From Chrysophaeum taylorii (Eukaryota > Sar > Pelagophyceae > Pelagomonadales > Pelagomonadaceae), in contig JAQMWT010000484.1 in NCBI GenBank assembly GCA_029834535.1, positions 1-64,000 on the forward strand: a DNA stretch of 64,000 nucleotides, given 5' to 3'. This document shows, piece after piece, positions 32,701-45,693 of this stretch (position 1 is its first letter; each line of letters opens with the position of its first letter). The notes below the pieces were generated by a model. It was not told the origin of the DNA, did no database searches, and saw only the letters and a list, made by a program, of their open reading frames with translations. Made by a program: the position numbers and the translations under genes.

Positions 32701-35700
32701 CAAAAGCTCTTGTCCAGATGCTCTCTTGTGATGCCTAGATGCCTTACCTACAAGGCCACCGACAACTCTTTCGACTACAAGGATTCTCATTTTGCTCTGG
32801 AAGATCACCGCTTATCTCATAGTCGCTATATAGGGTACCTTCGTGGAAGTGACCGCAAACTCGGCTCTAAAATCCACTCCATGCATGCTCCATTGCCCAC
32901 CGTCCGAGGGTACGCCAATATTATTTTACTTGACCCTCGCAACGGGAAATTACGCTACCCCGCTCGACCGGAGTTGATTCGTGCTAACAACCACACCAAA
33001 CAACAGGAATATTTCCTCTTGTCTCTACGACATGACCTTTGCTGTGACATGCTCAGCAATGCTCTGCCTGCCGGTACGTACAGCACTCTGTACAAGCACC
33101 TCTCGCTCCTCGTTGCCGATATTAAATCCCTTATGTTGGACCCTACCTTCCAACATACTGCTGCCGTGACGAAGAAATCCTTTGTATCCAATTTCATGAC
33201 CGTTGACCACGCCTCTACCACGTGCAGCACAGATACCTTGTCTTTGGCACAATCTTTTAAGACGTCTATTTCCAGAAACTGCTTGACCGAAATGTCGTTA
33301 AACTATATATCTTCGTCCTACGAAGATACTCTCGCTACTCGTGATAATGAGGATGCACCTCCAAGTGACCCTGCTGCGCACCAGGATGACGACGCACCGC
33401 CTCCCCCTGCCTTAGACACCGAACTCAAGTTCGATGTTTGGCGCAAACGGCATATTCCCGCTCATCCCATTCCTCGTAAGTCCCTCGCACACGGATCCAC
33501 CGAATATCTCAATGCCAAAGAACGTGCCAATCGCTTCCACCGGGTGCATCACTGCCCCGACAACGTCGCTGCCAAGGCCCCCAACGTACTTGCTCGCCCT
33601 GGATTCTCCGCTTCTGACATACCATATCGCGACTTATGCACCGACTGCATCGCACACAACAAGCGCCACCCGCACAAGCATTTCAATGCGACCAAGCCTT
33701 CTTTTGAGCAAACTCACAAAACCGGCGAAGTCTGGGCGTGCGACGACGGCTATGTGACCATCCCATCCGAATGGGGAGGATTCACACATATCATCGTCTT
33801 CAAGGAACTCATTTCGAAATTTCTCTTGGTGTACTTTACACGCACCACCAACGCCACGGAGTTCACTCAAGCTCTGGATTTTGTGTATGACTTCTGTCGT
33901 ACACAACTCAACGTGCACATGCGCACCCTCTACGCCGATGCCTTCAAGCCCTACTTTAGCCGGCACATTACCTCCCCGTACCGCGTCGATAGGGGCATTC
34001 AACTCATCGCCTTCCCGCCGTACATGCACCACTTGAACTTTGAAGTTGAGTCCACCATCGGTTTCATCGCCTCCGCCTCCTCAACTCACCTTCGTTCTCT
34101 CCTTAATGCTCACTATCGTGGCGCCAAAATCCTGGAACCAGCCATCATGTTTCCGTGGGCGGTGATACACACCGTTCAAAGCTACAACCTTCTCCCGAAC
34201 GCCACGCTCGAGCGCATTCATCACGCTATCCTGAGTCCGCAACAGCTACTCTACAACCAACTCAACACTCCCCAACATGACATGCTCAAGATTTTTGGCG
34301 CTGAATGCTACCTTTTATTGGAGCCCCATGAACACCACAAGTGGGAACCGTGCCGCCGCAAATATTTATATCTCTGTTGCGCCAACGCGCAAAACCCGCT
34401 CGTCTCCCCACGCGTCGACCATCTCCCTGACGTCGTCCTCAACCCTGAAAACGGACAAATTCGTGTTTCGTCCAAGCTGCAATTCCTCTACATGCTTCAG
34501 CATCCTACTCCTGATCCTGAACTTGCTCCTCCGCCTCACGCTCCTCCCGCGCCTTTCTCGCTCACACCCCCCGCCGCTATCCAAGACCATGTCATTCAGA
34601 GGGGGGCACGGACTCTTCATCCTCAGAGGGGGCACTCCCCACCTCCTTCAGCTCCTTCTTCGTCCCCTGCTCCTGCCTCTTCTCCCTCTTCTGACACTCT
34701 CGCCGACGATTCTGGCTCTATGTCACCGCCGCCCTTGCTTCCTTCTTACAAAGACCTCTTACAAAGACCTTTTTGCACAAGATGACCTCATTCTTGTTCC
34801 AGGTTCCAAACAACCCCACACCCGCAAAACAACTTATATGAAAAATATCCAAGCCCGGCTGCAAGCGTCTACTATTGGTGCTTACAAAGCCGCTGGTGGC
34901 AAACTCGCCGATTTCCGCTGGGATCTTCGCCACCACTTTCTTACGTTCAAGTCTCCCGCCCTCTCCGCCCTTCATCTCAATGGTGGTATCCTCTGGTCTG
35001 CTATCTGCTCAGAGGGGGAACATGCGTTGTTAGCTCGTCTTCTTCTCCCGTTGCGCACTGACTTACTTGCCCGCTACCCGCACGTCGATGGTTACTTCGC
35101 CCACGCCAAGTGCGCATCCAGCATCCCAGCTGCAACCTTTTTAACTGCTGATGGTTCACCTACGTGCCCCATTCCTCAGCCCCTTTTATCTGCGTTCACT
35201 GAACACGCTGCTGCCTTTGGCACTTCTTCCTTACAATATGCACTTACGTACCTGGCGCCGACCAGCTTTATTGATCACAACTCCTCCGAGTTTGGCGCTA
35301 CTTCTGCATCTCTGGCTGACTTGGAGGAATACCTTCTGATCTCTACAGAGTTTATCACCCAGGCCTTACACACCGACCCTACTATCCATATTCAACTGGA
35401 ATCTGCTTCTCCTACTCCTACTGACGCTGTTTCCGCTTGTCCCGAAGTTGCGCACACTGCCTCGACCGCAACGTCGCTAAATAATTCACCAGCCATTGTT
35501 GGTCCTGACGAATATAAGGTCCAAGAAGCGGACGTTTCCATTGACGAATATAAACTTAAGTGCCTCCACGGTTTGTCGCCTGAAAACAGGCACGCCTACC
35601 TCAAGGCCATCGCCAAGGAACTCCACGATATTATCCGCTTTGGCTGCTTCAAATTTTCCTCACCCGACGGTGTCTCTCGTCCTATTGACAGCAGGATGGT

Positions 35701-37449
35701 GCTGAAGATTAAAACAGACTCTGCAGGCAAATACGTCAACCACAAGGCTCGCCTCGTGCTACGTGGCTTCCTAGCATCTCTTGGCGCCGATTTCTTTGGC
35801 ACCTTCAGCCCCATGGCCACCATGACCGCAATCCGGGTACTACTAGCTATTGCAGCATACAAGCAATTGCCTGTCTACCATGCAGACGTCCCGAACGCCT
35901 TCGTTCAGTCTGACATTGATGCCAACGTCTATGTTCAGTTACCAGACGGCATCAAGCTTATCGACCCCGATGACGCTAAGTACAAGGGCCGACGTCTACC
36001 GAAACTGCTGAAGTCACTTTATGGACTTCGGCAATCACCATCTCTTTGGAACAAAGAGATAGACGGCTTCTTCCGTAGCCTTGGCTACAAGCGCCTGCAT
36101 TCGGACTCTTGCCTATATGCTCGAGTATCCGCACATGCTAAGTTCGTCGTATGCAGTCTGTCTGTAGACGACATTGTTATTGTGTCCAATGACGACCCTC
36201 TTCGCACTGAGTTACAGGATGCCCTCCACAAACGGTATGCTGTAGAGCAATTTGAACCTGTCCATACCCTCCTAGGCATGCGTGTGTGTCGCACATCTGA
36301 CGGTTCCATCTCTCTGGATGTGCAAGCCAAGCTGGATGAACTCTTCACTGATCACCCTACTTGCAGCAACTGACCCCGCTTAAATATCCTATGTCATCGT
36401 CCTTCAAGTATAAAGATGGCACTCCCAGCTCTGAAACAGAGTTGTACATCAATTCGCACTTTGCCACCCTCCTTGGCAAGCTGGTGTTCATGCAAGTTGC
36501 CTGCAGACCTGACTTCTCGCAAGCCTTGGGCAGATGCTCGCGTGGTATGCATGCACCCACGTATGTTCACGTCCAAATTCTAGAGCATTTGCTTCGCTAC
36601 CTCAAGAAGCCGGAAAACCGCTCACTTCGCCTCTGGTTCCATCCTAAAGGTAATGCCATTGAAGCTCACCTTCGCACTGTCTCCGCTAATCGAATTGATC
36701 TATCCACTGTGGTCGACTACCAACCGCAGGATGTATCTACTGGACAGTTTGATCCCTTAGTTGCCATGGTTGACGCTGACAACGCCCCTTCCTTAGCACA
36801 GGAAGATAGGAAATCTACCACCGGGTTTGTCTTCTATCTTTTCAACTGCCTTATTGGTTGGGAAAGCAAACTTCAACCGATTGTCTCCTGCTCAACTCAC
36901 GAAGCTGAGTTGATTGCCCTCAGTATTTGTGCTGATGAAGCTGTTTGGCTACGCAAGCTGCTGGTGGAACTCTCCTTTGTCGTCAACCCCACCTTCTACG
37001 TCAGCAATGCTAATGGTGAGAACACCACTGACCCTGTTGACTTCGATGACAATGACAACCCAATTGCTGAAGATATGCTATTCATCAGAAGCCTACCTCT
37101 CTTGTCTGACAATGCTGCCGCTGTTCACACCTCTAATAACCCAGATGGGTCTTCTCGATCCAAGGCACTGTCGACCAGATGGTTTAAGATCCGTGAGTAC
37201 ATCTCGCTACAGAAAATACGAGTCCATCATGTTCCCGGCAAGCTAAACGTGGCGGATGGTTTTACAAAGCCACTTGTTGCTGAGTTCTCCACCTTTCGCT
37301 CTCTACTCGGCATGCATCATGCCTCTGACGACAATCATTTACAGGATTGAAGATGCCTCACCCTAGTGACCGCAACGTCGTTAAACTAGCAAACTAGCCC
37401 TGGCCCTACCTTCTTTTGCCACAATATATATTTTTGTACGCGTCGTGTG

Positions 37450-39440
37450 AGTGTCACTCATGTTTTTTTCTTGGCACTCCCGTGGCCGTGGCCGTGGCAT
37501 CTCTCCAGTCGTTCGAAGGACAATTCCACGCTCGCTTTCCACGGCCGAGCCTTCTCCCAAGTTGTCTCAAAAGCGACAACCCATAACCACTGTCACTCCT
37601 GCTACCTCCCAGGCTGCTACTGTCTCACCGACACCAGCTGAACATATTTTACTACAATCCCTAACACTCCAGGATGGCCTCAACATGGATTTTGCCCTGA
37701 TTGAACGAGGATTCTCTCTCTCTGAGAGCTTCCGTACTCCTGCTACTCCCTTTCTCTCTTCTTTTATGCGAGCGGAAATCTCTACGGCACTCAACTCGAT
37801 CTATGAATCTGCTGACTTTTCACTGTTTGTGGAACTAAAAACATTCATATCCATGCGCCTACCCATTACTACATTTTTGGGAAGCTGCTCCTGCTATTGC
37901 TTCTATTGGCTGCTACAGAGGCCCAAAACGTGAACTTTGCATTCTGTCATCCTGCTGTACGCAATGCCTCAACGATTTGGGGCAACCTACATTTCTTGCC
38001 TCCACCACATATAATTCGAAGTCACAAGCACCTAGTGAACTCCCCACTGAAGTGCTGAGTCCCCTCTACACAGATGACCACAAGAAGAATGGTCACATTC
38101 CCATCTCAACTATCACCATTAACATTTGTTGCGCTTGTCACAACACCGATCAGGTGCCCATACAACCTATCGTATGTGCACGTAATGCTACTTCCTTCCA
38201 ACCCCCCTGTGATGGGTGCTCAGCTGGTCATATACGCGCAACCATCATACGCCCGTATCATTTGCCAAAAGAGCTACATACTCTCTTGACTAGCAGTCTA
38301 ACGCAACATCCTTCACTGCTTGCTCATTTAGTCTTATCAGTAACCGATGCAGCCACAGACTCCACCACTCAACTGCCATTCGCACTGGATCTTCGGCTTA
38401 TTACACAGATTCACCTTGAGCATCTTAACTTTCTTGTAACTCTTGTTCGAACACAGAGTCGCAAAGCTCAGGCTATGTTCAAGCCCTCCAAATCCCACCA
38501 TGCGATCAATACTGTTGCCCAATCGTGGGTACAACATCTTGACGACTACGTATCATCCTCAGATGATACAAAACCGCCATCACTCCTGGATGTAATGTTC
38601 GGCCCCACTTATACTCCGGCAGAACATCAAGACTTTCTGCGCTTTCTAAACGCGAAATACCCCCTACTTGCACAGCATGTGTTGACCGAGACGTCGTTAA
38701 ACTCCTCACTTTCCACGCTACCCTGGAAAGGACCTCGCCATCGACACACCCTGCCTCTTCTGCCTCGGCTGATGTCGATGCCTTACATCAGCAAGTCGAG
38801 CAACTCCAGGAAACTCTTCGCCTATATATCCGCAAGGTCAACTCCCTCAGCGCTGAAAATCTATCTCTGCGCACTGATCTACAGGCTGCCATTGCTTCAA
38901 TCACCTCCCTGGAGAGCCGGCTCTTTCCTCCTACTGCCAATGCACACGTGTTACTCATAACACTGTACAAGATCACAGAGCTGCTGTCTCGCTTAACTCT
39001 TACAGCTTATGACCAATATGCTGCCAATCACGCCTCCCCGGACGATCACCTCCATCATCTGCGTGATAATCTGCTCTCGTGTCTTCAAAGTATTCCCTTA
39101 ACATGTGAATCGGAAGACCCTTCTATCTTCTCGGATCCGTTCGCTGAATCCAACTTCTTGGAAACACAACTGAATACTCTACAACTTGACTCATTGGTGC
39201 CATCCATACTGAATGCTTTACTTGCACTTACATTTCGCATGGTACCACACCATTTTGCTATTGGTGTTCAACACCTTACAACAGAAGCTGACGACGATGA
39301 TACCGATACTCTTGAACCAGTAACGATGTCTACCACCACCTCGGATAATCCCAACACACTGTCGGTTATACCAGTGTTTCGTAATGCTCTGTTCAAAAGC
39401 GTCAAGTCGACTCTCAGCTCCAACAAATCCAAGTCCTAAG
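37450..39440 (+). other. Extra 3' ORF region of copia fossil A
   Basis: About 2 kb of open sequence lies between RNase H and the 3' LTR, where most copia elements have none. The product is Ser/Thr/Leu-rich. It has a Cys-paired segment (CCACHNTD, then CDGC about 40 residues later) that could bind zinc. No clear signal peptide, fusion motif or C-terminal anchor is seen, so calling it an envelope gene is not justified. Family unknown. Confidence 0.55.
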
Positions 39441-39595
39441 ACATCCATGTCTTACACTCTTGATGCTTCGTATGTGACCTCTGTGACCATCAAGTCTGTA
39501 TTCCTTTTTCTTTTCTCTTCTCCTTCCTTCATCATCATCTTTCTCAAGAGATGCTCTATAGTCGCACCTTGCGCTTAAGACATCTCGAGGGGGTG

Positions 39596-40791
39596 CAGAG
39601 AAATCTGCTGCCTCTTACCCTTATCCGTCCGTTGAGAACGTGATCTCTTCCTTACCCTTCTTCTTCGTTTTTCCAATCAAATAGTCCTCTGATTTGTGCT
39701 TAAGCTCATCATCATGGTCTAGCGCGCCCCGAGGTATGTAGCACTATACACTTTACCTTTCTCGTGTAGTTCTAGATGCCGCCTGTCGTGTTCTGAGGAT
39801 ATAGGGAACATACCTTTTCATTCCCCGAATTAAATACTTCCAGACGTTCATGATGAGACGGGATGGTTTCCCAGGTGACTTACCACTGGTTGCTAAATGC
39901 TCTGCAATAATATGTAGCTCTGGAGCTCTTCGCGCCTTTTCTCACACACCATCATCATGAGGGTTTTCTCTCTGAATTAACACGGCTTTCCCTCATGCTT
40001 ACCCTCCCCCCCTTTCCGTATTTGCTTTCTTATCTATATATGAGAATCATCTAGAGCTTATCTTCTGACAAGGAGAAATCCTTCAGGTGCGTGCTGACGA
40101 GGTACAGAGTCTTTTTGATTAATTATCAGAGGCTCTGTTCCTCGTTGTCAGTGTGAAAGTCTCCATGGGATCTAATGTCCCTGAGGAGTTAGGAGCTAAA
40201 TCCCTGCCTTGTGTAGTAGCATGCGACAAGCGGAATGGTCTGTACACGCCTAAGACCGCGCACGATCTCTACCATGTACCCGGAGAGGGTCTAATCTCTC
40301 CAGGTTATGGGCCCAGAAGCGTTGGTGTGTTAGTCCAATTGTTTTGTGCGTCTAATGAAGTGATCAGTTCACGTCTGATTACGAGTACGATACGACAATT
40401 GTGTTTGGCGTTGGTCTACTGTATATATTTGTTATGTGACGGTACGTGCCCACCAGTTAATTTGGTTCGTGACCGAGTTGGGTCGGTCATTGGACACGTG
40501 CACTTGCATAATGCAATAAAACTAATCTTTTCCATCGCATGCTGCGGAAACATGCGCGGGTTTGTGGCAACATTCCCCAACCAAGGACTGTCTGCCAGGG
40601 AATTAATATATTCCCTATCAGTGTCATGTTACCATGCTTAATTGGCAAGTTTATTTGTTTTGTCCTTTACATAAACCCACGCTGTAAATATAGTGTATTG
40701 TACACATAGCACGTGCGCGCATTGGAACCCTTCCTTCCTATGTGTCGTCTTTTGTTTATCGATCCTCTAACCTATCTTCATAGGTCACACA
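39596..40791 (+). mobile_element. 3' LTR of copia fossil A
   Basis: It starts TGCAGAGAAATC after the polypurine tract and ends in ACACA at 40791, about 1.2 kb. Its first 140 bp or so matches the starts of the LTRs at 44930-45693 and 55219-55979. The distal part matches the LTR of copy D at 50498-51375 (opposite strand). The ORF at 40153-40641 is LTR sequence, not a gene. Confidence 0.75.
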
Positions 40792-42932
40792 GCCAGAGTG
40801 GTTTAGACACTGAGTGGATGTCATCTGCAATGTCCAAGAAACGCTTCGGGTGTTGGTTCGGCCAGGACAGCAGATCTATGGGTCCGGTGTTGTATCTGCG
40901 AGCAATGCAGATCCATCATTCCCGAGATTGGTAGTCGCCACAGAGATAAGTAGGGAAGCGACCGAATACATCGACGGTATAGTCGAGTGTGGCGTGAATG
41001 AGGTTAGCCACTGAGATGTGGTCCCTGTGGATCAACTTGTGGGGGGGGTGTCATCTCCGCAAGCAGAACCAGGGGTTTCAGTAATTTGATGACAGACAGC
41101 ATACTGTCAAAGAGATAGTCGTCGAGCAACCTAACCAAGTCGGATGTTTTGGTGCTCTTGAGCAGATTTCGGTTGGTACACGGAGGGGTGATTTCTATCA
41201 TATCGCAGTAGAAACGTCGTTTTTCTTCTTCCGATATAGCATGGAGATGGTTAAGGAAGGAAGGGAGAGATTCGAAAATAATAGCATTTGGGAATTGTTT
41301 GCGTAACATGCACGCAAGAGTTTCATCGGACTCAACAGCAATCTTAACATCGATGTTCCGGCCCAAGTCATTAGTGGCTTGCGACAGAAACGCAGGTGTT
41401 GACAACCCAGAACATAATAGCATGACCGTTGGTTTGCGAGAACCATTATTTGTAGTTGATAAGAACGCTGGTCGAGTGCGTAGTCAAGCAAGAGGAGGGG
41501 TGTATTGTTTAACATACTCGTTTTGCTTCCGAAGGTTAAGTAGTAGGCTGCGCAACCAGGGGCGTGCAGAAAGCTTTGTCACCAGATGTACGTAATAATG
41601 GTGTAGATCTCTGTTTTCATTGTATCTCTTCAATGGAAAAGCCAATGAGCGGAGCTCAAGGTTCCTATCGCGCGCAAGTGCGTAAGGTAGACAAGGTAGT
41701 GCAGGGAGGTCGTGATCTACAAAGTGAATGGGCACATTTGCGTCTTTGTCAATCAAACTTGTGAGATGTGACATATTTTTTGGTTGTTCGCTGTCATTAA
41801 GGGTGACAGTCAGCTGAGCCTTGTTCCACTCGGGTGCGCTTAATATAAATAAGTGTCGAAACTGCACTGGCTTGAGAAACAGAGCGCAATCGAGCTTCAC
41901 ATAGCCGATACCAGGGTGATCAGGTAGTGGAGACACGATATTCTTCGTTAACATGATGTGCGACACTTGTTGTTGTCCAGTGGCGGTTGGGACGACGGGG
42001 GCATATTTTGGATCGACAGGGACGATATGGTTCGGTAGAGCGAAATCAAACGTGGTCATCAGCGAGATGGAGGCACAGCTATCCAAATATAAAAATTGGA
42101 TGTGAAGGGGGAGATTATGATCTCTCGGATATTTGGTGAGAAAGGCATTCTCACGGGGCACACTTGTCGAGGGGATGCTGGCCGCAAACAGGCTGGGTTG
42201 ATTAAGGAGCTTGGAGGTGACGACCACTTGGGAGAAGGTAATAAGGACGACAGGCGCAGTGGGTTCGCCACTGTCCTTTCCTAGTCCATTATTGATGTCA
42301 AACGGCGAGAGGTTATCTCGCGTGGTAGGGGATGACGTGGCAGACTGGGTTGCTTGAGCAGTAATCTTGTGACACAAGGCTGCAGTAACATGAGAAGAAA
42401 GCTCATTCAGCCGCTCAGGTGATAATTGCACTATAGCATCCGCAGTAAGATTGACTGACTCGGAGGAGAAGCGGCGGGTGAAGGGCTGTTGTCATTTGCG
42501 TTCGGTGAAGTAGAGGGATTGAGTGCAGACACAGAGGATTGGTCTGCCCCATAGTTTAACGACGTTGCGGTCGAAAGCAGATGTATATCAACGTTCCGAA
42601 CAATATCTTCGGCATAGGAAAGTTGATCGTTAAGGCGGAGAAAATCGGCGTTATCGTCCGAGGTAGAAGTAGCAATGATATCAGCTGATTGCAGTAAAGT
42701 TTCAAACAGCTTGTTGATCTTATCTTGCAACTGGGCCGTGGTTCCACTTTGGGTAGTGTGCTTCGATAATTCGCGAAATTGATCTTTAAGGACATGCATA
42801 GTGTGCTTTGTCCGATCCAACAACTTCATATCCGATCGGGAAGGTCGGTCGAAAGTGCGCGCATACACAGGCCGGTCGTTAGATTGACCAGGACTGCGAG
42901 CTCTGGTGACATAGGAGTCGCCAGGGCGGTAG

Positions 42933-43693
42933 TCTTAACTACTAATCGACAGATGTTTGTCTGTTTGTCTGTCTGTTTGTTTGTCCCTCGATTTAGGGTA
43001 AGGATCAGGTAGGCGCGAGAGTAAGGATCAGGTAGGCGCGAGAGCCAGACAGTGATCCTCCAAGCCGTCTACGGCGACATCATCGATAGTGTCGTGTCAC
43101 CGAGGCTCCTCCAACCTGTATCCCTCAAGCCCCACCGACGCCAAACGATCAACAAGAGCCAGAGGCAGACGCCCCGCAAGGTCGGCGTCCTCTTGCCCAA
43201 GCCCGTCTTCTGCCACGTCCAGCTCTACGTGGCTCTCTGTCGATCGGCAACCCCGAGGATATCCTCTTCTGAGTCGACGACTCCACCCTACCCCACACGT
43301 GCTGCGCAATACCGATAAGCCCCCTCCCGGCGTCTACACGCGCACGGTAGGTGAACTTACTGGGACCAGGTGGACTTACTGGGGTTTGAGATTGGGACTA
43401 GGTGAACTTAGTGACCAGGTGAACTTACTGAGACCAAGTGAACTTACAGGGGTTTTTAGAGTGAACGCAAAGGCGAGCGGCGTGTACGGATCAAAGCAGC
43501 TTAGATTGGCGGAGGTGAGAGCGACGAGCTCGAAGGAGAGTGGGGTGAGTGGATGTGAGCACGAGTGGGCTTACACCGAACTTACTGGGGTTAGAGATTG
43601 GGACTAGGTGAACTTACTGGGGCCAGGTGAACTTACTGGGGTTAGAGATTGGGACCAGGTGAACTTACTGGCGAACTTACTGGCCTGCACTTG
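42933..43693 (+). mobile_element. Helitron-type unit H8 inserted in copia fossil B
   Basis: It begins TCTTAACTACTAATCGACAG and ends CTGCACTTG. TAG occurs on both sides (42930-42932 and 43694-43696), either a 3-bp duplication or a coincidence with no duplication. It is shorter than array units: the front helicase segment is missing. TINKSQRQTPRKVGVLLPKP near 43150-43210 and HVQLYVALCRSATPR near 43215 remain, and the minisatellite runs from 43345. The clean flanks define the termini of the family. Confidence 0.82.
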
Positions 43694-44929
43694 TAGCTTA
43701 AATAATTGGGAGAGAGCGGCTGGCTAGCATCTCTTGAGTTACGAAGGCGTCGTGCGTTAAAGGCGGGTTTCGAATGTTGTCCATTAGCTGGAGTGGTAAG
43801 CGAAGCGAAAACATGAGCTGTGTGCGCCAGTTCAGTGTCAGTGTTGTCCAGCAGCTGAGTAAAAAGCAGTTTGGGTTTTTTGTGCGTGGACAGTCCTTCA
43901 ACGTAAGAAATCCAAGAGACTGGCGGTTCAAGGCGTCTTTTATCGCTTATGGTATTGGACACGGAGTTATAAAGGTCCAAAGCGAACTCAAGAATGGCTG
44001 AAGAATCAGACGGATGACATAAACTCTCGGCTTCGGGTCGTGCTCTGGCAGAAGAAGTGTCTCGTAAACGAGACACCATTTGACCCATCCCCTATCGCAG
44101 CGATTGTTGCTGGTAATATCAGAGGATAGTTCATTTAGCTGATCCGAAGAAAGCTGGGCAATGGCAGCTTCAGTAAAGTTTACCGACTCGGTAGTATGGC
44201 ATGAGTAGATCCGGCCATTGGAATCAGTGGGAAGGAAAGCGCTGGGTCCAGGCTCAGTAAAACGTTCTGGCCCATAGTTTAACAACATTTCGGTCGGAAG
44301 CAGATGTGGGAGAGAGTCCCACACGAGGTCAAGTTCAGTATCCATCCGTGGTGTCCAACAATTGAGTTGAAACAGGGGATGCTTGAAAGAATGCACACAT
44401 TTAATGAAGCACATGTACATATCGATTATACACAACAGCGTGAAATTGCTGTTGCAAATACGAGACATCGTTAGGGGACACTGCTTCATAAAAGGTGTCG
44501 TAATGGCTGGCTAGGCCTCGAGAGCAAGTTTGAAGTTCGCGAGGATGGGTGAGATTAAGGTTGCGTTCACCATCCTCAAGGCGATCGTTAATTTCGGGCC
44601 GAATAGCCCTGACCTCGTTAACGTAGCAAACAGTAGCCAACTGTGCTACTTCATGGTCTGGTATGTGTGGGAACGCCTCAGCTGTGAAGTGTCAGACCTG
44701 GTATTCAAAGGCAAATCTTCAACAAAACCAAGATTAACACCGCCACTCTGGCGTTGGAAGTGGCTGCTCTCGTTGAGAAAATAAACAATGGGAACCTTAG
44801 GTAAGAGAACGTCAGCACCCAGACTGCTTTGGGTGCGACCTTTACTGCTCCTTCTGCAAGAGAACTGTGTCTGAACCTGTGGGTTGTCAGGGAGCAGAAT
44901 TGACACCTTCTAGACATTATAGGGGGCTC

Positions 44930-45693
44930 TGTCTAGCGGTGTCTATGTACACTCATCAGGTAGACAATGGAAGGTGCCTATATGGCAACTGTACAAACTG
45001 TGGTTCCTGCCAGTGTGAAAGGTTATGCACTGACAGGCAGTAGTTTAGGGTGGTGCTCGGAGAGCGGTAGGTTTGTTCTATCGTGGAGTGTCCTAACGGA
45101 CATACCCAAAATATTCCAAGCGCGCGTGCATTCAGTACAGGTTAGCCAGACTACACACACACCGACACTATCACGACAATACTATGACTATAAACTAGCA
45201 CACAAGGGTACACAGTCTTAACGTGTGAGGTGTAGCTATGTACAACCCATGTTAAAGCGTATACAAACAATTGTGTTGCATGGCGAGGCTAGACCGGCGC
45301 GGTAACGGTCCAAAGCCCAGTATGGTACGTGCATGCAACACATGATCCCTCAGGACCCCGCTCGGCCCATAACCTGCAGAGAACTCCGCGAGGCAGTGGT
45401 TAAGTTGCTGAGAGACCATCCCGTCTCACCGTGTGAGTCTGGCAAGGTAGATTTCAGGGAACAAAAAGGTAGGGTCCAGTTCCCCTAGCCTCGGTACACG
45501 ATGGACGATACATAGAAACACATCAGGCTAACATGTGATTCCTACATACCTACGGGACGCGCTAGACCATGATGATGAGCGTGAGCACAAATCAGAGACT
45601 AAAGATTTGGTGAAAAGGGAAGAAGAAGGGTAAGGAAGAGATCGCGTTCTCAACGGACGGATAAGGGGTAAGGAGTTAGCAGATTTCTCTGCA
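44930..45693 (-). mobile_element. 5' LTR of copia fossil B
   Basis: On the minus strand this starts TGCAGAGAAATCTGC at 45693 and ends TAGACA at 44930 (764 bp). It resembles the LTR at 55219-55979. Its outer end abuts coding sequence of copy D, consistent with insertion of B into D. Confidence 0.7.

Larger units (their letters stand above)
29743..40791 (+). mobile_element. Ty1/copia fossil A, best preserved copy
   Basis: In order this copy holds a gag remainder, an aspartic protease region (FDSCATISL near 30760), a pre-integrase region, integrase (HHCC zinc module and DDE core, about 33540-34200), RT (about 35690-36270, with a VDDIVIV motif) and RNase H (to about 37350). A further ORF region of about 2 kb follows (37450-39440), then a polypurine tract (39588) and a 3' LTR (39596-40791). 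The 5' LTR and the first part of gag are absent, where Helitron unit H7 sits. The long open stretches make it the youngest looking of the group, but it is still broken in a few places. Domain order (integrase before RT) fixes it as copia, not gypsy. Confidence 0.85.
40792..45693 (-). mobile_element. Ty1/copia fossil B
   Basis: This minus-strand copy holds a 5' LTR (44930-45693), gag (from about 44900), protease region and pre-integrase region. It stops exactly where copy A's 3' LTR ends. Integrase, RT, RNase H and 3' LTR are not present on this side. A Helitron-type unit is inserted in the gag part (42933-43693). Its coding sequence is close to copy A. It is broken by the insertion and by several smaller changes. 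Confidence 0.75.

Noticed and set aside
37450-39440. Envelope gene of an LTR element
   Set aside because: No clear signal peptide, fusion segment or transmembrane anchor could be seen; left as an unknown 3' ORF region.
40153-40641. 162-aa ORF as a gene
   Set aside because: It lies wholly in the LTR of copia fossil A and recurs antisense in the LTR at 50498-51375.
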